Source: Psoroptes ovis (lineage: Eukaryota > Arthropoda > Arachnida > Sarcoptiformes > Psoroptidae). From it: a DNA stretch of 64,000 bases. A model generated the notes under the pieces. That model was not told the DNA's origin. It was given only the letters and a program-made list of their open reading frames with translations, and ran no database searches. Where the stretch lies: positions 496,001-560,000 of the forward strand of contig PQWQ01000017.1 in assembly GCA_002943765.1 (NCBI GenBank). The letters are read 5' to 3'. The translations under genes were made by a program, and so were the position numbers. Positions 12,557 to 26,189 of this stretch are shown here, one piece after another. The stretch's first letter is position 1, and the number at the start of each line of letters is the position of its first letter.

Positions 12557-15500
12557 ATGATAATCGATAGCTTGCTTACCAGTAAATGATTCGAAATTAT
12601 CTTTGATTTTTGTACTTCAAACAGTTCAAAATCAGAAAAGATTAATTAATTCTGAAATCAATTAAATCAGCGTATATTGAATCGTAAATAAATCTATGAG
12701 TCAACTTATCACTTGTCAACTGTCAATACTGTATATTATAATCATTATATAAAATATCAATGTTATATAATCATTAATAATCATTGATCAATGATTAGCT
12801 ATTAACTATTCCATGATTTATCAATTACCACATTACGGCAAAAAACATTACGACATTCGAACAGTGTTTATCGCCATATATCACCATGTATGTTTGAGAT
12901 TGTGTTTAGAGTCATATCTCTATCAACATATATAGATGGTTGACACATGAAAAATGTGTGTGGACACACATTTCGCTAATTTAAGATTAAATTGTCAAAC
13001 ATTTTTCTTGTCTTATCTCGGGCCGAATTCGGTACGGTCGACTCGAGCGAAATTTGGCCCGAAATCGGTAGAATTTGGTCCGAATTCGGTCCAAAATCGG
13101 TGAAAATACCGAATGAAATATGATACATAATCAACTCGATGTACATCGAGTGACTAATGAAGCCATTATTGTTGGCTATCGGTGTTGGCAAATGGCCAAA
13201 GAAATTTTCTTAAAAAAATATTTTTCCATTGAATTTAGACACGAAATCAATTCTCCAGGACACCGAATCCATACGGACCAATGGTCCATGTGTATTTTGA
13301 TGCCGATTTATTGTCAGCGAATTCTCTGATAGCTTGCAGGTAAATTCTGTCGAGTTCGGTGAGTTTTTTATCGGATATTTTGGTATTTTTCAAGGCAGTC
13401 AATTCTAAGTGAAGCCAAAGTAAACCGGTCTGAAATTGAATTCGAGAAATTGAATTGAAAATTTGATTTTCACAGCTCAATTAGCGGATAGGGCCTAAGG
13501 CTTTGCCAGTTTGAATTTGCTGCCATTTTCATTGGATTCTTTGAAAATCTTTGGAAAATTAAATTTTCAAGAGTATTTTGCAACTTAAAAAGAATAAAAC
13601 CACTTGATTCCAAGTAATTAAGTTCTTGAATGATGATGATTACTCTAAGAATTCAATGATTTTACTATGTGTTCCTCACCAGTCTTAAGGAGGAGATCCA
13701 CAGTGAAGAATCGTGGATGAAAACGATCAAATGAGTATGATAAGGCCAAAAAATATGTCTTAAGGAGGCCCGTTTCAGGCCAAAAACGATATTTTTTTGG
13801 GCCATAAATTATCGTAGATTTAATCAAAGATTAAGACGATAATTGATAAAACCATAAGAATGTTGAATAATCATGGAATGAGGAAAAATAATTAAAAATC
13901 ATAATTATCTTCATAATTAATCATACGAGAAAATGGCTCACAAATGGCTTGTCATTGCTGGTGAATCGGTTTTTTTTTGGTGAAAAAATTCTTCAACCAA
14001 ACGTCCAATGGCATTGAATCGACCATCATTTCTCCAACATTCATTCATTCATTTCTATCAAAGCTTCACCGAAAAAAATTTACCGTTTCATCATCATGGA
14101 ATAAATGAGCCTTGATGTGCATTTGAATTGAGCATTAGATGGATGGATTATGAATTGAATTATGAATTCATAATAAATGAATAAATTCATAATCATTTCG
14201 TAATAATTACCGAAAAAAAATAATGAAATAATCAAAGTTTAATGAATTCAACTCAATCAAAACAAACAAACAAAGTAAAAACTGAATTAAATTCACCAAA
14301 AAAAAAAAAAAAAAATGATCCACAAAATCATATGATAATGCATGCAAATAAAACCAAATAAACCGATCGAATCAACCAAACCCGAAACAGGATCACAGAA
14401 TACATGAAATATCATCGAAATTAAATTGAATTTTAAATTAAGAATCAGAATCAAAATTCAGAATTGGATCAGAATTAAATCGGGACCAAATTTTGAATTG
14501 ATTGGATTTGAAAACGACCAGAGAAGAATAATTCGAAATGATTCGAGATGACAGAATATTTTCGAGGAATTAAAATACCTCTTGAAATGAAACTAAATTA
14601 AAATTTGAAATTAACAAAAAAATCAAATAAATCTAATCAAATCCAATGTCATGAATACCTTGTCAAATATCGCCTGATTCTGAAAATCGTTGAAAGCATT
14701 TAAATTCTCGTAAATACCAATCGAGAATATTCAATTCATATACTCCTACAGAATATATTCAGAATATCCTCATGATTCACGATTCATGGTGGAAGCTTGT
14801 GGTGAAAGCATTGATCGAAGATGATCATTGTCGTCGTCGACGACTACGATCCACTGTACATATTCATAAATGTATGGTCAAACACCTATATATCTACATC
14901 GAAATACACACGAATCTACCATGATTCGTGCTTCTGTACCGGAATCAAATGAAAAAGAAGCTTTTCATTTCATTTACCGAAGGCATCAAAAGGCATCAAG
15001 AAGCACCAGTAATGAACCTAAGTGGTAGAAGAATAGAAGAATGTTCTGATATCGAATTTTGAAATTCTGGCCAGAATCTATTGTCGTCGACGTCGTTTCC
15101 AATTATTTTTCACCAAAACAATTTCCAATTACATTAACCAGGAATGAATCGAATGTATTCACGAAGATATTGACAAAGAATATTCATGTATTTTGAATAT
15201 CTTCGAGCAAAAAGGTAAGACGAAAATCGATAAAATATTCAGCGATGATAAAATGGTGAACAGTGCCAAAAATAGCCATCATCATATATACCCGATACCG
15301 ATACGGAGCGTCTCAGTAAACGATCATCAAAGTTGAATAATTTAGTGGCCGCTGAAATAGTGGCCAGAATTTTCGGCGATTGCTCACCACGGTACACCAT
15401 GATTATTCGTTGGCTGCCACATTTGCTGCCAGTCCACCGGCCTACACGTCAGACATCATTGACAAAGTTTTTGGTTGATTGGTAGTGTAGATATTTTTGA

Positions 15501-16497
15501 AATTTCAAAATATTTTTTTTTTCATCGTTGATAACTTCCAGAATTTTTGAAATTCATACAAAAAAAAAACTTTGAATATTCAACTGTTTCACTGAATTCC
15601 GTTGATAACAAAATTCAATGAAAATTCACACATAATTCAATGAAATTCTTGAAACTTTTTAAATTTTTAATTTCATTGAATTTTCTTGGTGAGATCCTGT
15701 TTGGTGAAATTCTTCTGTGTGTGAATTTCATTGAATTCATTCAAATTTAATGAAATTCAGTGAATATTTACCCTTTTTTGGAAAATTTACTTGCAATCAG
15801 CAGCAGAACATATTCCAACCGACCAACATATTCAATACTTGTATTTGTGATAATTTTGTATTGAAAATTTTGAATGAAATTTTGAATGAAAATTTCCATA
15901 GAAATACATTATTCTATCTCGGTCTATTCTTCTACGATGACAAATTAACACAGATCAATTTCCAATGGTCTTCAATCATCGATTGAAAATGCATGAATTA
16001 AAATTTCAAAAAATTTAAAAATTCAAAAATCAAATTAAACAATCATCAATCGATTCGGTCATCGATAATCATCGGCCATCATCGAAAATTGAAATCACGG
16101 CTATTTCAAATATTTCAAATACATTTCAACTTTAAATATTTCAGCTTTAAATATTTCAACTTTAAAAATTTCGAAATGTTTGTAATATTCTTGATCAATT
16201 TGTCATCGGTTAAATTTGATTTCTAGTCGAGTTTGTATTATTATTATTATTAATTGATTCAAATTGTAATCAAATACAGTAATTCGAGTGTGTGTGTTCG
16301 ATCGAATCGACACATCGACAACAACCTAAATACATTTACGACAACTTACGACAACTAAATACAACTCACGACATACAACAACAACAACACCAACCAAAAC
16401 AACTAAACGAAATCATAAATCAATTTTTATACGAAACAAAAACGAAAATTGAAAAAAAAAATGTGAAGCAAAAAGTTTTTTTTCCATGTTTCTATAT

Positions 16498-16577
16498 TAG
16501 GTTGTCCGATAAGTTTTTGCCGATTTTCCTTACGGATTCTCTACGAAATAATCGGCCAGAACTTTTCGGACAACCTA
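16498..16577. mobile_element. Mariner-like MITE, copy 5 (well preserved)
   Basis: Perfect 12-bp outer ends TAGGTTGTCCGA and TCGGACAACCTA, then imperfect arms through GCCGATT and AATCGGC. Total 80 bp, flanked by TA-rich DNA consistent with TA insertion. It is one of the clearest representatives of the CCGAAAAGT-type subfamily. Confidence 0.92.
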
Positions 16578-19127
16578 ATATAAATATGAGAAAATAAAAT
16601 GAATGAAAATCAAATGGAAATCAAATAAAAATTGGAAAAAAATAATGAAAATTGAAAAAAAAAACTTTTTAAATGAAAATTAAATCGAAATGAATTATAT
16701 GAATGAATGAATATGAAGAATATTCAAAGGAACACTATTCTGTGATTATTCAATTGAAATATTCGTGTACCAGCCATTTCCATCTTTCTATTTGCGTTTG
16801 TCATTGAATTTATGAATTATATTCGTGTGTGTATTTGTTTCCGCCAATGAATTTCCTGCCGTAATTGCGGCTTGTTCATTTGCGTCATTTCTCACGTGTG
16901 TTTTATACAGGATTTAACAGGATCCGTGTTCTGTGTTCTGTGATACGGGTTTCTGCGTTTCACTATGTGAATGAATTTCGCTGATTTGTTGTTTATGTTT
17001 ATCTATGTCGGTTACCACATGTACTTGCGTATGTGTGTGTTTCAATGCGATTATTTCGATTTGTACCGCGTTTGAATTCAATTTCAAGTTGTCATTCTCG
17101 AAGAATTTGGTAATTTAAAATTTAATTCCATTCATTTGTTCATTTCTGCTTATTTGTTTTCATATTTCATATTTCATATTTATTCAATTTCATTCTAATT
17201 CATTATTTATTCTTTGTGTTTTCTGGTGTTTTCGGGTGTTTAAAAATTTAATTTTTTTAATTTTTTCAATTTTAATTCAAAAATTGTGAATATTCCCTGA
17301 ATATTTACCCGAAATTCGTACCCGAGTATTTGTACCCGAAATGTTTTTGTTTTTCGGTTTTTTCCAGTGTTTTTTGGTCGGTGAAAATTGAAAATTAATG
17401 CGAATTATGGGCGAAACAACAAAATATGTGAATTTAAATGTCTGCGGTGTTGTTGATGTGTGCCACAGTGCAATGTTTATGGCAATGCATTCAATGTGTG
17501 TGTGTGTGTGTGTGTGTTGGTGTGTTTGACATTTAAAATTTAATTCAAATTTTAATATTTTGTATAATATGATTTGGAAGTGATAAAGTTTTTTAATGAA
17601 ATTTTTTCGATTTAATTCAATTCTTTCAATTTCTTATTGAATCTTTAATCTGTTTTTATATCAATGAATTAAGTTAAATTCAGTGGATTCAAAGAATTTC
17701 AAAGAATAATCAGCAGAAATCCGTAATCAGTAATCATTAAATCAAAGTAAATTCACCGAAATTCACCGAAATTCACTGTCTCGAATGTGTACAGAATGAA
17801 TAAATGAATGAATGAATCGGAATAATCAACAAAGACATTGTCAATTCTGATCAAAATACAATTCTTGATTCAAAGAATCCAAAATGATCAAAATAGAATT
17901 CGTGATCCAACGATTCTTCGTTAATGCTTCGATGTTCTTCGGAATCAGTGGTGTTTTATCAAGAAAAAAAATCTGATCAACACATTGATCATAATCATCA
18001 TCAACACTAATCAATGTTTTTTTTTCTAAATCAAAATTAATAATGATGATAATATTTTAATCTGAAAAAAATATTAAAGATCAAAGATCAAAGATAATTA
18101 ATGATGAATAGAATTAAATTGAATTGAATCAAATTAAATCTAATTGGATTTATTTATTTTGTTTATTTCTTTGAATTTGAATTGAATTATCAAATTCAAA
18201 ATTAATTCAGTTTCATATAAATTTATTATGAATAAATCAATAAATTGTGAATTATCGGGTCGTCATTGAATCACATTAATATATATGATTGAATTTAATT
18301 GAATGTAATCAATAATCATCTTCATCATCATAATCAATAATCATCAATAATAAGCACCAATCATCATAATCAATCATATTTATCATTATTCAAAATCGAA
18401 TACAACAACACGAATGTTGAATCTGAATTAATTCACTAATGATCAATGATGATTGATTTATAATGATTGATTTCAATCATCAAATATAATTTGAAATCAA
18501 TGATCAAACATAATTAATTCAAATTCCCTCGATTTCAATTCAAATTCAAATTTCTGCTCCAGATTTCAACTGAAAGTTCTTCGATCTTCAATTCTTCTAT
18601 TCAAATTACAAGTGTTTTGTGTTTAAGTAAATGATCAATCAATCAAAGCGATCACCGATCGATTGATTGTGATTCGCTTAGTGTTGTTCTTGTGTTGGCC
18701 AATTCTATTGTTTGGCCAAACACAGAAATGATAGCGTGCAACTCGTCAATTAATCATTCAATTAATTACTGATTTGATCATCATCAAATTTTGATTGCTC
18801 AATCAATCAATTATCGAATCTTCGAATCGAATTGATCAATTTATTTAATGATGATTTAATGATTTGATTCAATCATAAACTTCGAAATCTTGAAACTCAA
18901 AATCAAAATTTAATGGTAAGTATTTGATTTTTTTTTTGCCGATTTTTTACCGAATTCACCGAAGATAATAATTACATTTTCAACCGAAAAATACTCATTT
19001 TATGTGGTCCACGATCCATGGATCATATCGAACGCAACGGTTCGGTAATCAATAAAATAATCTCGGACCCTCTTCGAGATGATTTGCGCCATGATTTCAG
19101 GCCAAAACGACCCTCGTCTCTCGTGTG

Positions 19128-19167
19128 ATACCTTCAAGGTGCTTCTCTCGGAGCACTGAGAAGGTAT
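19128..19167. other. Two-stem hairpin, possible structured RNA
   Basis: Outer stem ATACCTTC pairs with GAAGGTAT (8 bp). A symmetric 3/3 internal loop (AAG opposite TGA) leads to an inner stem GTGCT/AGCAC and an 8-nt loop. It sits in a locally GC-richer patch, about 19060-19240. This is a fold seen by eye; no family is recognised. Confidence 0.4.
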
Positions 19168-19799
19168 TCATTGATTATTCGTGTATGTGAGTGCACAGGT
19201 TGTGAGCTACTCGAGAACCGGCACGGAATCGGAATCGAAAATATCTTCAATTCAATTCAAAATATAATTTCATTACCTGCTGTAGCAATTTCACGTTGAA
19301 ACATTTTGATTCAAGAAAATAATAAATTGCATTACGTGTCTTGAAGAATTACTTTCAATTTTTCCCTGCAATTTTCTTCAAATTTTTTCGATGAATGGAC
19401 AAAATTCTCCAAATTTCATCAGAATTCTCCACCACCGCCAACTTCGGTGGTGTCCCTGGGTGATGTTATTGAGACACCAGCTTCGATTTTCATCAGCATC
19501 CACGATTTGGAGCGATGACGGCGATTTCAATCTGCCATCAAGAATCGAAAATAAAAAAATGACCAGAAATTGCTTTGGACACATGTATCATTTGATAGTT
19601 TTGAATTTTTGAAACAAAATTTCCCATTTATTTCCATTGAAATCTTTCTTCATTCCACCATCATGATCATCATCGTTTTATCTCATCCCTTCAATCGGTC
19701 ATTATTGTATCCAGTGATTCACCATTTGTACCAATTTGATTGATTCCATTGATTCCAAATTTCATTACTTTAAAATTTCAAATTTAAATCATGAACAAA

Positions 19800-20060
19800 G
19801 CAAATAACCAACAACAACAACAACAAATTACCATTCTTTTAAATTATTTTAATACTATGAGACAATAACAACAACTATAATCCTAATAATAATAATAATA
19901 ATAGTTTTAGTAGCAATAATAACAGATAATGGTCGATAATAATAATAATAATAATATCAATAATGGCAAATGATAATAATAATAATAATAATGTCAATAA
20001 TAATGGTAATAAATTATATAAATAATACCAACGATAATAATAATAATAATGATTCGGTAA
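19800..20060. repeat. AAT/CAA trinucleotide-rich zone
   Basis: A cluster of interrupted (AAT)n, (CAA)n and (ATA)n runs. Compound microsatellite DNA, not coding. Confidence 0.85.
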
Positions 20061-20548
20061 CTTCGGAAACAGTTATGACATATGTACCAGTGATATACAT
20101 CGTTTATATGCCATGATATGTAATATGTGTACTATGGTATACACCATGATTATCCTATGTATCCATGATTATCATCTATCAATCAATCATCTGTTATTAC
20201 CATGGTTCGATATCGTTGTTTTGCTTAGTTTATCTCTTGCTTTTTGCTTTATCAATATGCACGTAAGCAAGCGAGAAACAAGACTTTTTCCTTGTTCAAT
20301 GAAAGGGTTGAAACCTTTCAAAAAACTTTTTAAAATTGTGGGCGAATTTGAGTTATCTCGAAAATTTTCAATTTCCGAAAATTGAAATTGGTGTTTTCTA
20401 GGAAGTGTTTTACCTAGGAAATTTTCCATTTTTTCAGGTGCAAATAAGGAAAAAAACATTAATCACCCCTTTTGTGCACTTAATAATCGTCTTAAAATTG
20501 ATTTATTTATCATTCAAAGTTTCAATTAAAAATTTGAAAATTTTAAAA

Positions 20549-20632
20549 TAGGGCTGTCCGAAAAGTTTTTGCGCATTTAATCATTAAATTAATGCATAGA
20601 AATCGACAAGAACTTTTCGGACAACACAGTTA
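20549..20632. mobile_element. Mariner-like MITE, copy 6
   Basis: Ends TAGGGCTGTCCGAAAAGTTT and AGAACTTTTCGGACAACACA are inverted repeats around an AT-rich centre containing ATTAAATTAAT. The right boundary is uncertain by several bases. Confidence 0.85.
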
Positions 20633-23600
20633 AACAAAAAGGGTTAAAATAAGTTTTGAAAGAGAATTTTTGTCTGCTTCACTCTACGAAAAATTACAAC
20701 AATTTCATTGATCTTGAATCTACAAAAATCTTTAAGAATCGTGAATTCTTTTCTCCGGGTATTCACATTTGTTTTTTTGTCACAATTAACCATTTTAAAT
20801 GGATGCTCGTGAATCCATTAAAATCATTAACAATTTCACCATGTATAACATATGCAGCCATAAACATGGCTAATTACAATCACATGAACCACACAAATAA
20901 CAACAAATAGTCATTTGTTTTAAAATTTAAATTTATTCAAAATAAATTTAAATTTATTTTGTCATTTCACGCATTTATAAAGCAGAGATGTTTCAATGAA
21001 AATGCTGGTTTTCAACCAACATCAAATCATGATTGTTTTAATGTATAAAACGACAAACTTAAAAGCTCGTCGACAACAATGATCATGGTTCGTAAATGAT
21101 GCTCAGATGTTCTGGTGTTTCAATGTATCATCATTCACCACCATCATTCCAGCATTTAACACTTTTACTCAGGGCTTCAATTAGTTATTTGCATTTCATG
21201 GTTCTAACTCTTTGATCCCGTTTCTTTTTTGGATTTCATCCTTTCTGATTAAAAATTAAACATGATTCGGCCTTGTTCTCGGTACTGGAATGTATTCGAA
21301 TTGGCCAAGTTTTTCAAATTATCCTAAATAACAATGTTTCATTTGTCGTTTTTGTAATTTTGGTTTATTTGTGTAATTTTGGTAATTTCAGAACAACGAA
21401 ATTATCAAAAATAACCCGAAAAAACAAACCTGTAAACAAATAAAATATTACAAAATGAATTTGAAGAATGAATGAGTTGAAATTGGACTCCTTAAGCGTT
21501 GAAAGTTTAACACAAAAGCTTTTAAATGATTCAACGAATAATTCAACGAATAATTCAATGATTGCGTGCCACTCGGTAATTGTGTGTGTGTGTGTGTATT
21601 TATTATTATAATTTTCGTTTGAAAATTAAAAAGTTAATTGCATTCGCAATTATTGCAATTTTAAACTCTAAAAAAAAACTTTTAACAGCTCTTCAGGGCC
21701 GCCGAAAAAAAGTCGAAAGAATCACGCGAAACGAAAGTAAATAATTTCATTGAATTAAATTTCAAAGGCCAAAAATGAATTTGAATTTTGAATTTCAACG
21801 ATAGATTCTATTTAATTCAAAGGAAGAATCTCAAAGACCTTCCAACAGATAAAGATTCTTTTAAATTCAAATTTTCCATTAAGAAAATTTGAATTGAAAG
21901 ACTTGGGCCCTGAAGCATTGTTTGTGTTTTGAATATTTAAAGAATCTTTGAATTCTTTTAAGAATTCAATTCAAACTCTTTTATAGAAAATTTTAAAAAA
22001 AAATGAATATTTCCCATTGAATTCATATCGGAAAACATTCGAAGAATCGTTAATAATTCAAAGAGGATGAAATCAAAGAAAATTCAAAGGAAATTCAATG
22101 AACATTCATCGATGTTTATCAATGTAAAGATCATTTTTTTTTTTTTTTTTTTTTTTGAAAAAGGAAATTTCAAAAAGGGAAATTTGGGAAAATTTTCAAA
22201 TGATCTCATACAAAAACTAAATACATCTAAAATGCAATCATTAATTATGCATAGAAGTATAATAATGATTCTGTATATGAGGGTTGTATTTGAATTTTTT
22301 GTCCACCCTACAGTAATGAACAAAATTGGTTTCAAATTCCAGATACCAAATACATGCGACAATTGTTTTCGGGACAACCGAAATAATATTCTTTGAATAT
22401 TATTACTACGAATAATGCTACGAAAATTTCTAAAATTACTATTAAATAGTAATCTAGTATTCAATCTACTATTTAAATATTTGTACAATGAATTAAGATT
22501 GAAATCAAAATCAAATAAAATGAAAAAAATCGAAAATCAAAATTAAATAATAGAAATGAATCGAATTTAATTGAATCTTAAAATGGAATTTCAATTGAAT
22601 TTGATTGAATCGTATTCAATTGAATCAAGAATCAATGAATTGAAAATAGAATAAAATAGAAAATTGATTCTTAATTGAATATCCAATGTATTTTGTATGA
22701 ATATTCAAATATTCTTTAAGATGAATAATCTTCATAAAATTGAATATTCTTAAATTAAACTTTGAATCTAAATCTGATTTTATTTGATTTAGATCGAATC
22801 AATTATATTCAAGAATTATATGAATTATTAATTTTCAATTTTAAGCAAAGAATTTCTTTGGGGAATTTCTTTGGAGAATTTGAAATAAAGAATTCCCGAC
22901 GATTCCGAATTTCAATTGGATTATCCAATTGACAATCAAATATCATCATTTTAAATGAAGACCATTTTGTGAAATGAAGATCTTTATGAAATAAGAGCAT
23001 TTTTAGAACATGTAAATGTCAATATTACCAAATGACAATGAATATGTAAATATACAAAATGAATAAGAATGATATTTGACTTTTTTTTAATATCAAATGT
23101 GTTTCTATGTTTTTTGATGAAAATCATTTGATTCTTGAATATTTTTCCATCAAATATTCTTCAAATAATATGGACAATATCTTCTTAAACAATATCTTAA
23201 GAACATATTTCATGTTTGAATCGTTTTTATTTGCTTAAGAGAAGAAATTCCATTGCAAAAAATGATGAAAATAACTCAAGAATTCCATCATTATTAATTC
23301 AGCGAATTCAGCAACGAAATCATTTCTTAAGATCCAATTGGATATGAATATTTTTGAATCTCCGATTCAAATCATTAAGTAAATAAACCAAAAAAAATAA
23401 ACAGACAGACTTGTTTCTCTTTTTGAATCTTGGACAAAATTCTTTGAATCTTTTGATTCGGAAAACTTTGAGAAAAATAAACAGAAAAATTATTCTTGAT
23501 TCAGTGCTTAATTCTATGATTCATTTGAATTTCCATTCCTTTGATTTCATTTTCTTTTGATATTTTGATTTATTCATTCTCATTTCCGAGACATTCCAAT

Positions 23601-24116
23601 TATTATTATTATTATTAATGTCATCTGAAACAATGAATTGTATAAATGGCAATTAACATTAATTAATTATATTCAATTCATTTCAATGAGTTCATTTCAA
23701 AAAGAATTTCTCCGAAAAGATCATTATTAATTTGAAGAATTTGAAGAATTTCATTTCAAAGTATTGAAACAATATCTTGGAAAATATACATAGCAGATCA
23801 TTCAAAAATAATGATCGTGTAATAATTATTATCAACTGGAATCGCTGTTTATTAATCTTAAATCATCTCCATGAGACAAGCCGTATTCTCATGTCAATTA
23901 ACGCCATTCAAATTCTGTTAGTTGTATTCAAAGTCTGTAGTTTATTATTAGTTGTATCGGGTTCAATACAAAATAATGGCGAATTTTGATGATTTTGACA
24001 CAATTTTCTTGGAATTTTCTCAGGAATTAAGACCCGACAATACTCACCGAAGAAGAAATACACACAGGCAGACAGACACCGAACAATGGGGAACAATGAT
24101 CATAATAATTAGATGG

Positions 24117-24290
24117 AAATCCGTCAAAAGAATCCGGTTTATTCATGTTTTTTATCCCTTCGAAAGTCTTTGGATGTGCTCGACGGGCTCTCGGCATTAA
24201 CCATTCGCATGGATTCCCACACGAATGACGCAAATGACGCCGAGCACCAGAGGTTCGGAAACATATTCGTGGTTGATCTTGGCATTTCAA
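24117..24290. other. GC-richer island with overlapping short open frames
   Basis: Open frames run on both strands: 24113-24307 plus, and 24305-24027 minus with a Cys/Arg-rich stretch including RHSCGNPCEWLMPRARRAHP. The minus frame has dibasic Arg-Arg sites and paired cysteines, which could suggest a secreted peptide, but there is no signal peptide in the frame and no clear splice partner. I do not call it a gene. Confidence 0.2.
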
Positions 24291-24799
24291 CGAATAATAA
24301 TTCATAAATAATAATGTTTATTTAATGATATCAATAATAATAATAATAATAATGATGATGAAACAATGTGAAAGGATAATCATGTTTAAATTAATGATAA
24401 TAACAATAATAATAAACCGCATCCTTATAATTATAATCGTCTAAGATGAAGATCATTATGATCGTCTAACATGGATGTGGATGAGAAAAAAATTCTTTGT
24501 TTTCATATTACAAGAAGAATTCCTATTATTATTTATGGATCATCATCATCATTATTATCATCATTTATGATCAACATCATTATTTTATCATTCATACAGA
24601 CATACAGTCCTTTTATTCATCTTCAATTATTATCATTCATACATATTTTCCATTCATCTTCAATTATAATAATCATCATTCATTTATTATTATGATCATT
24701 TGGTTTGAATTATATTTTCATTTTTTCATATTTTTTTTCTTAATATTTTTCGACAGTTTTACACAATGTTTATACATGGCTCAAAATAATACTGACATA

Positions 24800-24878
24800 T
24801 TGGGTTGTCCCATAAATTCTTGCCATATTTTGGATTTATTTTCATTTGAAAAACGGTAAGAACTTATGGGACAACCTC
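24800..24878. mobile_element. Mariner-like MITE, copy 7 (CCCATAAGT subfamily)
   Basis: Ends TGGGTTGTCCCATAAATTCT and AGAACTTATGGGACAACCTC are inverted repeats. This copy belongs to the second TIR subfamily, in which CCGAAAAG is replaced by CCCATAAG and the opposite arm has changed to match. Confidence 0.9.
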
Positions 24879-25517
24879 ATATTTTGACTCTTTCGCTTCT
24901 TCGTTTATTCTTCGTATTACACAAATACACATGAACATATGATCATCATGAGTCTAAATGTGTTTTCAAATTGATCAAATGTTCAATTCATCATAATGAT
25001 CTGAACCATTTGAATCATATTTGTTTAAATTGAATCTAATGAAAATCTAAAAAACTTTGAAAAACTCTAAAACTCTGAAAAACTCTAAAAATCTGACAAA
25101 TCTAATCAACATATAAATAAATAAATGAATGAATTAATAAACAAACAAACAAACAAAATGTCGAAAGCAATTCAGCAGATTTAATTTGAAGATTATATAC
25201 AATTTATACAAAAATAAACAGCAACAATATAAACAACAACAACAGCTTACATTGACATACAACAATATAATCATCATCAGCTGCAGCTGCAGCAGCAGCA
25301 GCAGCATCAGATCAATCATGTGTAAACATTGATAAATGAATTGATAAAAAAAGAAATAAATGAATTAATATTAATATTAATAAAACAAAACAAAATAAAT
25401 GAATGAAAAATACGATAAGATAAAATGAAATGAAATAATTCCTAAATAAATGAAATTAAATGAATGAATTAATATCAATGAATCAATATTGATATATCGA
25501 AATAAATACAAATTATA

Positions 25518-25742
25518 ATGACTGGAAATAATAATTATATCAATGATAATAATAATGACGATAACGATAACGATAACGATAACAATGATAATAATCAAAT
25601 GGGATCAAATAAACAAGAATTTTTACTAAGAAAATTATTATCATCATCATCGACATCAACAACATTAATATCTTCATCATCAGCGTCATCATCAACATCG
25701 AAATCATCATCGATTAATGAAAATGATAATGTTGATAATCGT

Positions 25743-25776
<34 letters not shown>

Positions 25777-26102
25777 CATCAATGATTATGTCATCATCAA
25801 TTAAATCGAATATAAATAATAAAAATAACAAAAATACAAATCGAAATCGAAATTATTCGATCAATTTAAAGCAATTATCATCATCATCATCATTATCATC
25901 ATCGAAGAATAACGATAATGATGATGATGATCATCATCATGATCATTCTAAATTGATCACCAAATCTTTGGCCACCGCAGCTCCGGCCAGTACCTCATTC
26001 AATACCACCGTCATCACTAATACCACCATACTCGCCACCACCACCAAGACCATCACCACCATAAAGGCCGACACCAAGTCCACCGGCGAGGTTCGTAAAT
26101 GA
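25518..26102 (+). CDS. Possible Asn/Ser/Thr-rich N-terminal exon, uncertain
   Basis: An ATG-started frame of 194 codons, MTGNNNYINDNNND onward, with Asn, Asp, Ser and His runs like those in the confirmed genes. It could be the first exon of the plus-strand gene at 34.6 kb. A weak donor GAG|GTTCGT at 26091 would join in phase to an acceptor ending CTTAG at 34556 and continue in frame through IAKKQSK to the methionine at 34578. That needs an 8.5-kb intron and a poor donor. Low-complexity ATC/AAT DNA can also stay open by chance. The last 40 codons use C-ending Thr and Ala codons unlike the rest, and their complement reads as a Gly-rich frame. Treat as hypothetical. Confidence 0.35.
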
Positions 26103-26189
26103 TATTATTCGTACGAATGATCCAAATCCATGTACAGATGATTCATTGATTTGAAACGAATTTTTTCTCAGTAAATTACTTTGAACCAA
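25995..26189 (-). other. Alternative minus-strand Gly-rich open frame
   Basis: The complement of the end of the preceding frame reads MVQSNLLRKNSF, and later NLAGGLGVGLYGGDGLGGGG, ending GGIE and stop. Its glycines are nearly all GGT or GGC, and GGT is the commonest glycine codon in UBA1 here, so codon choice fits this strand better than the plus strand over 25960-26090. No signal peptide or upstream exon was found. It is either a small exon of a Gly-rich secreted protein or a GGT-type repeat. Confidence 0.2.

Larger units (their letters stand above)
9721..16497. other. Gene-poor region, first part
   Basis: I find no protein gene I can support. Contents include a C/T-rich tract at 10395-10535, a GC-richer island at 12365-12556, a palindrome at 13134-13151, TCGGT-rich repeats at about 13020-13110, poly-A tracts near 14298-14315 and A/T-rich simple sequence. 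Open frames of 60-80 codons occur on both strands but lack family motifs, consistent splice partners and the codon pattern of the real genes here. Confidence 0.55.
16578..25517. other. Gene-poor region, second part
   Basis: No protein gene is supported. It includes GT microsatellites, a hairpin at 19128-19167, a second hairpin at 19430-19452 (CACCACCG paired with CGGTGGTG), a trinucleotide-rich zone at 19800-20060, two MITEs, a long poly-T at about 22134-22156 and a GC-richer island at about 24117-24290. A donor-like ATGGTAAGTATTTG at 18913-18926 follows an ATG but has no visible partner exon. Confidence 0.55.

Noticed and set aside
13025..13047. Adjacent EcoRI, SalI and XhoI-like sites (GAATTC, GTCGAC, CTCGAG), resembling a vector polylinker
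   Set aside because: The surrounding 100 bp repeats the same TCGGT/GAATTCGG words in native-looking DNA, and no vector sequence follows. Coincidence is more likely than contamination.
22067..22488. Overlapping open frames of about 110 and 134 codons on opposite strands
   Set aside because: Both cross a long poly-T/poly-A tract that reads as a Phe or Lys run, and there are no family motifs or splice partners.
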